64,000 nt of DNA from Paragorgia papillata (Eukaryota > Cnidaria > Anthozoa > Scleralcyonacea > Coralliidae), in assembly GCA_035771165.1 (NCBI GenBank), contig JAWNZC010000372.1, forward strand, positions 1,459,501 through 1,523,500, written 5' to 3'. The notes below the pieces were generated by a model, which did no database searches, was not told the DNA's origin, and saw nothing but the letters and a program-made list of their open reading frames with translations. Of the stretch, positions 44,423 to 56,991 are shown in pieces (positions within the stretch are counted from its first letter, which is position 1; each line of letters starts with the position of its first letter). The position numbers and the translations under genes are program-made.

Positions 44423-45050
44423 ATGGCTGAAGCTTCAGTAAATCAGATAAGCCCTATTGAATTAGCGCCACTGGAGCAAAATCACTCCATAAATATTGGT
44501 TCTGGCACATTTGGGGAATGTATCTTGAAGAGATACAAATGCTTTAGAATAGTTGTTCTAGAAAAGCAATTAGTTCAATCAGATATAAAAGCTGTTATCA
44601 GTGAAGCACAATGTATGAACATATTGACCCATAAATGTATTCCACACTTGCTAGGAGTCCAAATTAAACATAAACCATATTCGTTGGTAATGGAATTCGT
44701 TGGCGATAATATGGAATCAATAACAGTGCATAAGTTATTGTTCCAAAGCACAGCAAAGCAATCGCCACTTAGTACAAATGAGTGGATCTTAGTTTGTACT
44801 GATATCACCTTAGCTGTCGAACACAGGCTTTCTGCACTGTGACCTAAAAACAAATGTACTTGTTTCGCAGAAGAGGAGCTTTGTCATAGATTTTGGAAAA
44901 GCTTGTCCTATTTCAAGGCCATCAGCTAGGAGATATACATCTTTTTATCTGCACATAGCACCAGACGTTTTGAGAGGTCAGTCAGTTAGCACTGCCAGTG
45001 ATGTGTTTTCTCGTGGAGTAATTATTCATACTGTTGGGAAAACATTGTAA
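44423..45050 (+). pseudogene. Protein kinase, truncated and frameshifted
   Basis: An AG (44385-44386) precedes the exon. The first frame (ATG 44423) has the glycine loop IGSGTFGECIL, then SEAQCMNILTHKCIPHLLGV and SLVMEFVGDN. Near 44822 the frame shifts by one and continues GFLHCDLKTNVLVSQKR (catalytic loop HCD in place of HRD), VIDFGKACPIS (DFG intact) and HIAPDVLRG (APE as APD). SDVFSRGVIIHTVGKTL then meets a stop at 45048-45050. The lobe after helix F (about 80-100 residues) is missing. In the family this would be an arginine-lacking (non-RD) kinase. Most likely a dead duplicate. Confidence 0.8.
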
Positions 45051-45441
45051 AACGCCCATGTAAAATCCTTGGGAAAACAATGCAAAGACACCAAGCCTTT
45101 TGTATAAATATATACTAAATATATACTGTATGTACTGTGAACAGTGAATACTAATGTTATCAAGACTTCGAGTCTTTCGGTAGCAGGTTGTCAAGACCTA
45201 GAGTCTTTCGGCAGGCAGTGGACACTAATTTACAGTACCAAAATAACATTTAAACATAAATGAAATATATATGTACTGTGAACAGTGGATATACTCCTGT
45301 TATCAAGACTTCAAATCTTTCGGTAGCAAGTGGAAACTGATTTATAGTGCCAAAATAAATTTTAAATAATACTGTATACATCTTAAGTAAATATGTACTG
45401 TAAACAGTGGACACTCGTGTTGTCAAGGCTTCGAGTCTTTG

Positions 45442-47371
45442 CAGGGTTCCAAAAGAGCATTTTTTTGTGCCTGGGGTTCAGCGATTGAAAAATTGATAGC
45501 CTAATTTCAGTTTCACAAGTGGGTGTGTCATTGGGTGTGGCCATGGGTGTGGCAGTGGTTCAAATGCTAAAACTATTAACCAATAACCGGATTGAAACAA
45601 GTAATAAGAAACTATTAACTAAGTATATTTTCTCTTTTTTATAGTACATATATACTATAATACTGCCAGTAACAATTAATACATTACATTAACATTACAT
45701 TAAATAACATATATTGTATTGATAAATGACAACTGACTGTGAAAGGCTCCATTTGGGGACAATTGTTTTCAGCTTTATATACAGAGTTTATATACATAGT
45801 ATAAATAACATATTACAGGCAAATCAGCCAAATGTCTTTTAATATGATTAACATTTTTGGTAGCAGGAAGTCAAGTTTGCACTTGCGTCTAATTAGATAA
45901 TATCATACAATATACATGATTCATCCAGTTATCATTAACTCAAGTCAAGAGGTGATTTTTCAAATTATCCAGGCGAAAATTCCGGTAGGAACAATTCAAT
46001 AGAGGACATCGACTGATCATCGACTTTTGAGTTTTTGCTCTTAACATAGTGTTACGTGACTGCTATTTATGCATACCTGAGGCTGAGAAATGTTGATGTT
46101 CGATGGCTGCTGCTTACTGCTGTTTTCAGGTGACCGTGCCGGGCGCCGAATTTTGATCGTTGTTTGCATCGTCTCAACTCCTACTTGACACGGCCCAAAG
46201 TATGAGTTCACACGGGGTCAAGTACAAGTTCAGTTTAGTCAAGGTTATTTTTAGTGCTCGAATCAAGTTTTTGACAGTTGTAAATTAATGTTTATTTTTG
46301 CAAGTTCTGAGATAATAATTATGAAACATAGCAAACGCAGGAGATATTACTAGTGAAAAAGCTTTGTCCATTGATTTTATAGTAAAAGAGCTATTGTCGA
46401 CAAGCATTTTAAATAACCTTGACTAAACTGAACTTGTACTTGACCCCGTGTGAACTCGTACTTTGGGCCGTGTCAAGTAGGAGTTGAGACAATGCAAACA
46501 ACGATCAAAATTCGGCGCGCGGCGCGGTCACCTGAAAACAGCAGTATATAGTTTCTAGAGTATATAATTTTAGTAACATACTTCATTGTATTTATACTGT
46601 ATTTACGTAATTACTAAATGACATCATACTTATTGGTCGTAGACGGTAGAGCTGACTAGTGACTACCGAGTCATTTAAGACAAGAGGTGAATTAAGATGT
46701 ACTTCATCCACGCAAATACTTGTCTACTGAAATGCACCAAAGTATAATAATATTTCGCAGATTACTCAATATAAATATGTAAATCCATTCCTTATTCAAT
46801 AACCTCAAAATAAAGAACATCTTACATCTGCGGACCAAGGACGGGTAAACAATGATATTTATTCAATGCAAAGCGCGGAGAGTCAGAGCGAGACGTAAAG
46901 GCCTGAGAACGGCCTAGTTTTCTAGGCGGAGAAGGAGTAGGGAGTCTGAGAACGTCCTAGTTTTTTTGGCGTAGAGCCTGAGAACGTCCTAGAATTGACA
47001 AAAACTAGGACGTTTCCAGTCTTCTGCACCCAAAACTAGGACGTCCCCAGACTCCAAGCTTAGCAGCCGAAAGGCAATGACGTCTTTAACGCGGATGTCT
47101 TGACATATAAAGATGAGTCAAGGTGTTGGGTTGCATGGTGTTGGGATTAATAAATTAAACAAACAGCAGGATATTATAGAACAAAAAGCTATTAAAATCT
47201 GCTAACGATGGACATTATAATTTATATTTGATATGTTTTACACTGTATTGCTTTAAAACTAGACAACCTAATTTATACTTTCTGCTTGCCTAGTTTTTAA
47301 TTTTTTTGCCTAAATTTGAGAAACCTTGTACTTGGGGTTCCCAGGCACAACTGAGCTCATTTGGAACCCTG
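45442..47371. mobile_element. Non-autonomous hAT-like element, 1930 bp
   Basis: CAGGGTTCCAAAAGAGCATT (left) and AATGAGCTCAGTTGTGCC-type right end (CTCATTTGGAACCCTG) are inverted. GTCTTTG lies directly outside both ends (45435-45441 and 47372-47378), a 7-bp match that fits a mutated 8-bp hAT duplication inside the host repeat word GAGTCTTTGGGCAG. CAGGG termini suit hAT. No transposase frame; a smaller foldback is nested within, and GAGAACGTCCTAG hairpins lie at 46900-47060. Confidence 0.65.
46117..46544. mobile_element. Nested foldback with about 135-bp inverted arms
   Basis: The left arm CTGCTGTTTTCAGGTGACCG... and the right arm ...CGGTCACCTGAAAACAGCAG are near-perfect inverted copies, including CTTGACACGGCCCAAAGTA. 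TA flanks both ends. The loop is about 150 bases. Non-coding. Confidence 0.85.
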
Positions 47372-47545
47372 GTCTTTGGGCAGCAGGTTATCAAGACCTC
47401 GAGTCTTTAGGCAGCCAGTGGGAACTGATTTATAGTGCCAAAATAAATTTTAGATAATACATATCGGTACATAAAAATATAAAATTATAAAAACAAACAT
47501 GTGCTGTGAACACTCGCGATGTTGTCAAGATTCTGAGTCTTTGGA

Positions 47546-48237
47546 CAGGCATTTAAAATGTATAAGCTTGATCCATAATATTTTGCTTATCAATTTCTTC
47601 ACAATTGTGTTGTTTTATAAGAAATTAAAATATGCTCCAACAAATGCTGAAGGAAGCTGTAAAAACGCTTCCTTTCGGCATATCCGTGTCAGGTGTGATG
47701 TTTTTGTAATTCACAAAATTAAGCTTATACAAAATATTTACAAAGCTGCAATCGAAGCACGCACGCACATTTAATAGTCAATAGGGTTCAAAACTTGGAG
47801 AAAAAAAGCGGACTTGGTATAAATAATTATATCAAAGGAAGGTATTGGGATAGCCGTAAATTATGCGTTGGTAATAACTAATATATTAAAATTGGTCTGT
47901 GTACACATGCAGCATGCATATTAGCACGTACCCGTTTTCGTGAAGATGTATAAAACGCCCAATACCCTCAACATATATACGTACATATATTTACTTGTTC
48001 AATAAGACTTATATTTATACTAACCTTGTGCGTTCAAACATCGAGATGTGACTGGAAAATTATATTTCACTTGTCCTCACTCCTTGCGATATATTCGCCA
48101 TTTTGAGCTTCTCTTCCAAAATACGTCATGATTCCACGTTCTTGGCTTTCAAACACGCGTGCCTCTCGCGCGCAGCTTGTTGGGCGAAACGTGGATGGAG
48201 CCAGGAACTTCTTCTTCTTAAACACCTCTTTACTCAG
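47546..48237. other. Intergenic, no gene seen
   Basis: AT-rich sequence after the 120-bp repeats. An open frame of 91 codons (47499-47774) overlaps the repeat and has no supporting features. Confidence 0.35.
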
Positions 48238-51200
48238 TCATTTCCGCTTCATAATCTCAACCAAATGACAGTGGAAACCAGTTGACCCATGTACTTTAAA
48301 AACAGCCTCACAGAAATAGCCTTTGTTGTGTAGATCACCAGGGCAAAGACCGACCCACCGATAGGATGCTGAGCTCGACATGGCTGCATTGTTCGTTTTG
48401 CAGGTCCCAACATCTCCAACCACTGGTGTTACAAATCCTGAACAAGTCCCGTTGCATTTCTGCTCCAATTCTTGACCAGTTGTAGATGTTGTAGACTTCT
48501 TGCAAAACGTTCCATCCATTTCTTGGATTAGTGAATTTTTCTCATCAGAAAGTGCACTGTGCTGTTCAAAGAGATATTGAATCTCACTCAATTGCATTGC
48601 TTTGGCCATCACAAGCGTGAAGGGATTCTTGTAAATAAAGGACCTGAATATTGTGCACGGGATTCAACCAAAAATCTGCATAATGCATTGTTCTTTTGAA
48701 GAACTGCAATACTTGGAGGAGTCATGCCACATCCCTCTCTATTGTTGACATTAAGGCCCAAGTCAGCCAAGAACTTCATAAAGTTATTGTGGTTTCGTTC
48801 CATGGCAACATGTACAGTAATAGACCCCATTGCAGATTATCTTTGGCTAAGGCTGTGGTTCTGTTGATCTCATTGTGAAGTGCGATCATGTAAGACTCCT
48901 CACTATTTGTTGCAGTTACGTTCATAAGTTTTTGACAGTGAATTATATGCCTCCCAAAAAAGCTTATCCTCCGCTTCAAAACGCCATTTCTCATTCTCAA
49001 GCGTAGTCGATTCTGTACTATGTGATGCACAAGGTTATCTTGATCACCTTCATGACCACCAGTAGTACTTTCATCATCCATGTCATCGTCTGTAACTCCA
49101 TCAAAGGTATTTTCTCTTGATCTCATTTGACTCAGAGCCTTAGGTGCTTTCTTTTGCCTCGGTAGATGTTGATGTTATCCATTAACAGCATTACTGGAAC
49201 ATCTGTTGGTGTAAGCTGAGTTACTTCTTCTTCTTGCTTCTTACTTCTTTTGTCAAAAAAGTTCATGGCCTTTTCCCAGCTGACAGTTAAACCAAGGTGA
49301 TTAAGCATGCTAATAAAACGGCAGCCAGCTCTGAATGAAATACACAAGCATGTGAACATTAGTTTAAAGTCATTTTTTATTTTTTGACTCCTTAAGCTGA
49401 CCAAAATTGCAAGGGAATGTACTGCGCTCTTAATTCGCATCTCTGCAATGTCTCTTCCACCACCTTTATGCAGTAAAATGGTATCCAGAACATTGTGAAG
49501 AAGGGGGCAATTATGTCGGACATTGCCTGTAAGTGATGAAAAGATACCAATGAAATCTCCTTCTGACAAACTTGTGGATTCCATATTCATGTTTAAGTAA
49601 TTAATAAAAGTTCCCAATTGTTTATTCAGTTGATTTGTTTCTTGAGTGCAGAGAGCTTCACAATGTGATTGCTGTTGAACAAGATGACTAACTTCTTTCT
49701 GAAAGAGCCTGGTTAGACCATCCTGAAACTCTTAGATTCTTGTTTAAAGCTCCTGTTGCATACGTAGTAGGTCTTTGTATCTTCTCTCCACACATATGAT
49801 CATCAAGTTTTTTATTTATAGTGTCAAGTTCACTGGATGTATCACTAATCAATTTCCTCAGGTTTGTTACTTCAGCACTTTCATTCAGCTCTGGCGATGC
49901 AGGAGCACTTGCGGATGGCAATGGTGGAGTGCTAGTGGATGGTAATGGAGTGGTACTTGTGGATGGGAATACAATGAAGACTTGTAACCGATATTTTTAT
50001 AAAAGGTCACCCGATCACTTCTAGATCCTTTCCTGACAACCGAACATCTGGGGAAAGCTTGTTTGACATTATTCGTAGCTTGGGCTTTCTGGAAACTGTT
50101 TAAGTGTAATAGTTCCAGGATGGAATCTTGGTCCACATCAGAACCTTTCTTCTCTTCAAAATTCTCTTCTAAGATTTTGACATAGTTTTCCCTTCTTGTT
50201 TTATAAAATAAGCTGCTTGGCTTTGACTGACCCAACAAATCTGAATCTTCATCTCACAAAAATAAAAAGATGTGGTTAGCAGGAATGAGTTAAAGGTTAG
50301 ATGAACTACAGTACTAATGAAGTTTGAAAAATCAATCCTATATGGTCGACACATGTACACAATGTGGATATATTCTCGAAAGGTAAAACAAAATATGTAC
50401 TAACAGGTTCACCACTAAATCTACTATCTCCCCACACTTACAACAGTAGCAAATATATACCCATTATTTTTTTCCTTATTTTATAATGGTTAGTACTAGT
50501 AGAGGAGAGCACCTTTCCATAAAATCAGTGATCATCATACACAATTAATATATCAACAAACTTTTGATGATCATTCAGTCATCGTCACTAGTTTACAGTG
50601 AATAAAATGTACTAACACAAACACTTTAACGAACTATAATGATAGGAAGCACCCCACACATCTAAAAAATTGTAATTTGTTTTGAAGGTTTTGGACACAA
50701 AACTTACATATATACTAGCTACAAACTTTAGCAAAGGCTCTATTTTATTGTTCCCATGTTTAGTGAATGCTAAACCCCGGTTATACTGTCCCTGATTTTT
50801 AATGTCAGCATTTAAATTCCAACTACCAAATAATCGACATTTGTGGAAACCTATTTAGTCACAGAAGTCGGGGGCCCAGGATTTTAATTGTCAGGGTACC
50901 TTGTTTTGCTGCATTATTGTAAAGTTAAGCAGCACAACAACTACAATATAAAAACCTTGTCAAGTTGTCATTGATATTTTTTATCATATATTTCTGTTCT
51001 ATATATTATCATATATTTCTGACAACCTTGTCAAGTTGTCATTGATATATATTATCATATATTTCTGTTACTGTAAAACCAAGTTAAAAAAAACAACCTG
51101 TTGCAGATGTATGAATTTCGGACGTCTGATGTCTCTTGGGAATAGGTTCATTGTGGTGTCTAGACTCTGGAGTAAGAGTATACTTCCCAGAAAGTAGCTC

Positions 51201-51468
51201 CTTCTTTGGAGTGCTTGTCATAGGATAGCAGCCAAGTTCGTCGCCGCTATCATCTATAAACATGATTAACGAAGTAAACCAAACGATTTTCCCAATTCTC
51301 TTTGTGTAATCGAGAAACATGGCAAATATATAAAATAGACAAAAACACGAGGACACAAAATTGTTAAATTGGCCATCAATTTCCACCAAATTTTGTACAT
51401 GTACCTTCGAGACTCGTATTATGAAGGGAAAGTTCAAGTTCTTCCATATCACTGTCGCTTTCTTCCAT
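48238..51468 (-). pseudogene. Three-exon gene with DNINI module and C-terminal ankyrin-like repeats, frame-broken
   Basis: Exon 1 (51468-51405) starts ATG in GGTCATGGAAGAAAG and encodes MEESDSDMEELELSLHNTSL. Exon 2 (51253-51098) and exon 3 (from 50252) join in phase 1 with GT-AG sites. Exon 3 runs without introns: EDSDLLGQSKPSSLFYKTRR, a Pro/Ser/Thr stretch (about 49980-49880), a coiled coil, VRHNCPLLHNVLDTILLHKG, CISFRAGCRFISML and VPVMLLMDNINIYRGKRKH. Then an acidic linker and ankyrin-like HVAMERNHNNFMKFLADLGL...GMTPPSIAVLQKNN, ending YRWVGLCPGDLHNKGY...KRK. Frame changes near 49960, 49730, 49130, 48900 and 48620 are needed to join these. The DNINI region resembles DUF6589-type transposon proteins (tentative). 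Paralogue of the gene at 59627. Confidence 0.6.
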
Positions 51469-51664
51469 GACCACAGAACCGCAAATTGTACCAGACAACC
51501 GCACGTTATATGGCAGAGGCTTCTCTTATCTTTTTCTCTCTTCCCGTCTTCCCCCGCGCGCGTCCAGAACCATGCCCCCTTTTCCCCCACGCATCCCTGC
51601 TATGTCGATAAAATCTCAATAAGCACTCCTTCCTTCCCCCTCCTATTATTAAAAGCCCAAGATT

Positions 51665-51952
51665 ATTCTGCTGTACCAAGATGATTTTGAACGGATTTAC
51701 TCTCCTAACTGCCATTATTCTGCCGTGCCAAGATACTGGATTTATTCTGCTGTTTCGAGATGATCTTGAACTGATTTACTCTCCTAACTGCCACTATGAT
51801 GCTGTGCCAAGATGATTTTGAACTGATTTACTCTCCTAACTGGCATTATGATGCTGTGCCGAGCTGATTTTGAACTGATTTACTCTCCTAACTGGCATTA
51901 TGATGCTATGCCAAGATGGTTTGGAACTGATTTACCTTTCCTAAGGGACTGG
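51665..51952. repeat. 52-bp tandem repeat, about five units
   Basis: Units like GATTTACTCTCCTAACTG ... GCATTATGATGCTGTGCCAA repeat five times with point changes and small indels, just upstream of the 48-51 kb gene. Non-coding. Confidence 0.85.
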
Positions 51953-52159
51953 TCATAAATTACCAGGGGGGTGGATATCCACCTCAAAACTTCGTGCACG
52001 ACAGGGCATATATATGACATGGTCGCGAGGCTGAAATGTCCCTTATGAAAAAGTTGAATCATTGAGCTTACATGATGTCAAATGCACCTTTGACAGTTAA
52101 ATCTTTTAAAGAACTATGGGCTAAAGAGTTAGTGCCCCAGTTAAAGAATTAATTAATAA

Positions 52160-53660
52160 ATGAATTGCGAATCAAGAAAGATATCAACTCAGCTATCGAA
52201 GTTCAAATGAATGAATTCAACAAGAGACTTCAGAGCATCGAATCATCTCAATCAATCCTGTCAGATACATATGATAGCTTAATTAATGTTTCCCAAGCTA
52301 CAAAGAAGGAGGTGAAAGCTCTAACAAGTAAATCGAAGCAGCTGGAAGAGTCAATTGAAACCTTACAAGACGACATGAACAAAAACATGGTGGATATAGA
52401 TGCCTTGCAGCAATATCAACGCCGGGACTGCTTGGAGATTACAGGCATTCCAGCATTGCCTGAAGATAATCCAAAGAAACTTATCTCTGAATTATGCTCA
52501 GTTTTAAATGTCGAAATTGACAGCAAAGATATTTCGATAGCTCATCGGCTTCCGCCAACACAGAAAATATCAGATCGACTAATTGTGAAATTCGTCAGGC
52601 GCGATAAACGCGACGAAATCAACAAATACAGATCGAGAATGAATGGGAAATCTACCAGTTAGCTGCATTCAGTTAATGTTGAAATAGGAAAGAGCATATC
52701 AAGAGAAACGAAGATTTATATTAACGAATCATTGACGGCGTATAGAAGGAAGTTATTTGGAAAGATCAATGCCTTCAGGAATGACAAGAAGTGGAAATTT
52801 ATTTGGACCACCAATGGAACAATCAACCTAAGGGCAACGGAGTCTTCGAAAATCTTTCGCTTCAACACTATCGAGGAGTTCAGGTGATTTTTTGATCATC
52901 CTGATGATTAGCCAATTCTCTGGCTAGGAGATAAGTGCCTGACATTTTCTTATTATATAAACTTTGTTGCTTAACAGATACATGTCGACATGGCTAATGA
53001 TCTTATACAAATGCCCTTCTCAAACTTATCTGACCATGAATTTAAATCTGTCACTGGTTCTTGGCATATCGATTTGTCTAATGTAACTAATTTAGATCTT
53101 TTTAATCTTATTTCAAATCCTGATAAATTTGATGAGATTCTGATTTCATGCTTTCTCTACCAAGTTCTCAATATTTTAATATTCAAAAACTTAACAACAC
53201 CCTAACTAATTTAAATAAGAAGAAAAGCCTTTCTTTATTTCACTTTAATATTAGAAGTTTACCAAAAAAATTACCTCTACTTGAAGATTTCTTATACTCT
53301 TTAGATGTGAAACCTGATATATTGACTATTTCTGAAACAAAATTAAATAATAAAACTGTAGCAAATATTGATATACAGCATTACCGATTCTTTCATAATG
53401 ATTCGGAAACTGCCGCTGGTGGGGCAGGGCTGTATATATCCAACAATCTCCATGATATTCATAGACCCGACATAAAATTCAAGATTTCTCAAGTTAAGTC
53501 CTGTTGGGCTGAAATTATAACTGACAATAAACTCCCCTAATATCATCGTAGGCTCTATCTATAGGTATCCAACTGATAATATATCGGGTTTTACTAAGAG
53601 TTGGAGAATATAATTAAATTATTAAATAAAAAAAGCAACACACACATATATATATATATA
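52160..53660 (+). mobile_element. LINE with L1-type ORF1 and start of ORF2 (5' part)
   Basis: ORF1 runs from about 52165 to 52662. It has a coiled-coil start (INSAIEVQMNEFNKRLQSIE), QYQRRDCLEITGIPALPEDN and SIAHRLPPTQKISDRLIVKF, the RRM-like fold of LINE ORF1 proteins. After a break, ISRETKIYINESLTAYRRKL and NGTINLRATESS complete the C-terminus at about 52887. ORF2 starts near 52990; the endonuclease begins LFHFNIRSLPKKLPLLEDFL and DILTISETKLNN, broken near 53150 and 53540. It is cut at about 53690 by a 432-bp tandem array and resumes at 55070. Frame changes in both ORFs: inactive. Confidence 0.82.
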
Positions 53661-53691
53661 ATGGGTGACATCAAAAACAGAAGAATATCTA

Positions 53692-55069
53692 CAATCCTGG
53701 ACAAAATTGTTGGGCCACTTTGCCGATTTTGACGATTTTCGCATAGTGTCCCAAGCACTTTTCTCCAGGATTGTCTGAAAATGACGAATTAAACAAAATC
53801 GAAGAAAAAACAATTTGGGGGCGGCGATTCTGCGCAGTTTGCTCGAAAAAGACATAAATACGCTCCCACATGCATGAACAACAAATTGTTTGTGGGGTAT
53901 AGAAGGTTTGGTGAATATGCAAATTAAATAGAGCTCTCGTGCGGGTGGTACCGGTGCGGGTGGGAACTCTGCAGAGACTCTGCTCCAGTGATCCCTTCCC
54001 CATTGAGGGGGTAAGGGGGAGCAGAGATGGGGGCTCTTTTATTAAACTGTATATATTTTGCAATGTTACAAAGTTAAAAAGCTGTGTTTTATTGAAAAAT
54101 CATAAACTCGTCATTTTCAGACAATCCTGGACAAAATTGTTGGGCCACTTTGCCGATTTTGACGATTTTCGCATAGTGTCCCAAGCACTTTTCTCCAGGA
54201 TTGTCTGAAAATGACGAATTAAACAAAATCGAAGAAAAAACAATTTGGGGGCGGCGATTCTGCGCAGTTTGCTCGAAAAAGACATAAATACGCTCCCACA
54301 TGCATGAACAACAAATTGTTTGTGGGGTATAGAAGGTTTGGTGAATATGCAAATTAAATAGAGCTCTCGTGCGGGTGGTACCGGTGCGGGTGGGAACTCT
54401 GCAGACACTCTGCTCCAGTGATCCCTTCCCCATTGAGGGGGTAAGGGGGAGAAGAGATGGGGGCTGTTTTATTAAACTGTATATATTTTGCAGTGTTACA
54501 AAGTTAAAAAGCTGTGTTTTATTGAAAAATCATATAAACTCGTCATTTTCAGACAATCCTGGACAAAATTGTTGGGCCACTTTGCCGATTTTGACTATTT
54601 TCGCATAGTGTCCCAAGCACTTTTGTCCAGGATTGTCTGAAAATGACGAATTAAACAAAATCGAAGAAAAAAACAATTTGGGGGCGGCGATTCTGCGCAG
54701 TTTGCTCGAAAAAGACATAAATACGCTCCCACATGCATGAACAACAAATTGTTTGTGGGGTATAGAAGGTTTGGTGAATATGCAAATTAAATAGAGCTCT
54801 CGTGCGGGTGGTACCGGTGCGGGTGGGAACTCTGCAGACACTCTGCTCCAGTGATCCCTTCCCCATTGAGGGGGTAAGGGGGAGAAGAGATGGGGGCTGT
54901 TTTATTAAACTGTATATATTTTGCAGTGTTACAAAGTTAAAAAGCTGTGTTTTATTGAAAAATCATATAAACTCGTCATTTTCAGACAATCCTGGACAAA
55001 ATTGTTGGGCCACTTTGCCGATTTTGACGATTTTCGCATAGTGTCCCAAGCACTTTTGTCCAGGATTGT
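53692..55069. repeat. 432-bp tandem array, three full units and a partial
   Basis: Units start at about 53692, 54121, 54553 and 54986 with ACAATCCTGGACAAAATTGT and differ by only a few bases. Each unit opens with a small foldback of about 95 bases (ACAATCCTGGACAAAA... ...TTTTGTCCAGGATTGT), then AT-rich DNA, an ATTTGCAT octamer (minus strand) and a GC-rich CGGGTGGTACCGGTGCGGGT. Repeated frames of about 79-114 codons on both strands are by-products of the array and I do not call them genes. The array interrupts a LINE endonuclease domain. Confidence 0.92.
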
Positions 55070-55205
55070 AGACATGTTGTACACTAATAACCTTTTACCC
55101 TTAATCACCAAATCAACAAGATCGACTCACTTACCATTCTTCTACCTTAATTGACCACATCTATACTAACGCACCTATCAATAATATTACATCTGACCAA
55201 CAGTG
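55070..55205 (+). mobile_element. Endonuclease remnant of the split LINE (3' part)
   Basis: DMLYTNNLLPLITKSTRSTH with a frame break, then TLIDHIYTNAPINNITSD. This is the part of the EEP domain that should follow GDIN at 53664. It ends abruptly near 55200, so RT and 3' end are missing. Confidence 0.7.
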
Positions 55206-55218
55206 CTTCAATTTCAGC

Positions 55219-55510
55219 AAAACATCCCAATAATGGTTATATTTATGATGGCATGTCATGTTGTGTGGTAGTTAATGACCACCCAGAAACAGACCAACAT
55301 GGTAGTAAAATGTTTTTATGTCGAGTGTATAACCACTCTGAACCAATGTTCCTTGCACCTTGTGACTCCAGAATAATTGGTGTACATAAAGTTTGTGGAA
55401 GAAATGCACACATTAAGTTGGTATCAGCCAGTGTTCTCACAAAACAAGCTATTGTTATTGAGCTTGAGGACAACTTTCTGCTCTTTATGGCAATTCTACA
55501 CGAGTTTTAA
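55219..55510 (+). CDS. Terminal coding exon of an unidentified gene
   Basis: The acceptor GCTTCAATTTCAG precedes 55219. The frame reads KHPNNGYIYDGMSCCVVVND...FLCRVYNHSEPMFLAPCDSR...VCGRNAHIKLVSASVLTK and stops at 55508-55510. Ordered hydrophobic pattern, several Cys, no break. Upstream exons would lie left of the LINE, making the LINE intronic, but none was identified. Family not recognised. Confidence 0.45.
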
Positions 55511-56531
55511 AGTGGACTTGAAGTGATCCCATTATAAGTAACATGTAAGTTGATGTCAAAGAGACCATAATGTTACCTGAATGCAAGTAATATAATTAAA
55601 CTATTTTATTTTTAATTTTTAGATGCCAGAATTTGCTATAGTAGAGTTTATTCAAGAGAAAACTGTAGAAGTTGTACCTGAGCGTTGGATAGAAGCAAGA
55701 GATTCGGTAAGTTTTATTGCTAGATACCTGTACAGTACACTGAAAATCAAGCAGCTTTACAAACATTAAAATTACCATTATTTGTGTTCAACTGTAGGTG
55801 TTATATACTGTTTTTGGCCACTTAACAATGTCACTGCCCGAGTTCGCAAGGAAGAGATCCCTGACAAACAGAACTGGACAGTTCATAGAATCAGAATATT
55901 TTCATACGCAGGTACTTATCTACCAGGCCAACTGCTTAGAATTTTATTCTTACTAATGTCAGACAATTTTATTTAGCAGAGGGAAGAGGCCTAATTGCTG
56001 TGTTTGGGACTTGGGTGGCCTGGCAGTGGCGTTTCATTTATATTTTTAGGCAAATCATTGAGAGTAATTTCTTCTTTCCTCAACGTTTTGGGGATCCAAA
56101 GGTGTCCTAGGACACCTGTCTGGTTATAAGCTTACTCGTATTTCAAAACAGGATGGAAACATAGAAAATGATTTGTATTTAGTAAATAGTTTATCCTTTC
56201 TTATTTTTTAAAGATGATTATGAGAAGGGACTTAGATTGGCAAAGAAAGCTGAAAGTAACATCAAATGTGGATACAGACTCTGAGTCTGAACAACCAAGA
56301 AAGAGGGCAAGAAGTAGTCCCAAATATCTCGAAAGTGATGGTAAATTATTTATACATTGGTTTTGTAAGATATCTAGCTAAATGGAAGCACATAAGTAAA
56401 TAAAAATTAATAAATCATAGATCCCGTTCTATAAAGTCTATAAACATGTATAGCTGTCATTCGACCTGCAAAATTTCTTTTCCGGCTTATAAAATTATTA
56501 AGGAATTAATCAATTTCAAACATCGAACTTT

Positions 56532-56606
56532 TCATGTGCCGAATCTAATGTAAATTAGCAAAATGGTTTGTTCAACCTCATTTGCATTAGATTCGGCACA
56601 TGAAAA
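56532..56606. repeat. Intronic hairpin
   Basis: CATGTGCCGAATCTAATGTA faces its inverse TGCATTAGATTCGGCACATG across a 28-base loop. Lies in an intron of the DUF4806-type gene. Confidence 0.8.
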
Positions 56607-56875
56607 AATGGGCCTTATTGATGCTCTCTAAATTATGTTAAAAAGGCTCTGCATGAATTGTTAATTTATGCTATTATTTGAAGAAAGTTATCTGGTTTTT
56701 GGCAACCAGTTTTAAAACCTGAACAGAACCAGAGGAAACAAAAAGCAACAAAGCAGCTTTGGACCATCTTTACCACAAGCACCAGAATTTCCAGGCAATG
56801 CACCTAGTGTTCCTGGTGGTATTGGTATGTATAGTTTAAAACTACAGTATACCATTTTAAATTACATTTAGCATT

Positions 56876-56991
56876 TATAGACCTGGAGCGAGGGGAATTC
56901 GATGAAATATTACCCCAAGGGATGATGTATATATCATCCCGAGGGGTAATATTTCATCGAATTCCCCGAGCGAAAGGTCTATAAATTATAT
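56876..56991. repeat. Intronic near-perfect hairpin
   Basis: TTTATAGACCTGGAGCGAGG...GGGATGATGTATA folds onto its inverse with few mismatches and practically no loop. MITE-like, about 116 bases. Confidence 0.9.

Larger units (their letters stand above)
45120..47545. repeat. About 120-bp direct repeat units split by a hAT-like element
   Basis: Units with GTACTGTGAACAGTGGA, TCAAGACTTCGAGTCTTTCGG and TTTACAGTACCAAAATAA recur at about 45120, 45270 and 45385, and resume at about 47372-47545 after the 1930-bp insertion. Diverged; no coding sequence. Confidence 0.65.

Noticed and set aside
53689..55041. Several recurring frames of 70-124 codons on both strands
   Set aside because: Identical copies arise from the 432-bp tandem array. 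They end at repeat borders and show no domain or splice support.
53692..55069. Tandem unit as snRNA or 5S gene cluster (octamer ATTTGCAT and GC-rich core)
   Set aside because: I could not match U1, U2, U4, U5, U6 or 5S conserved words inside the unit.
55243..55473. Minus-strand frame opposite the 55219-55510 exon
   Set aside because: Mirror frame of a better-supported plus-strand exon with a splice acceptor.
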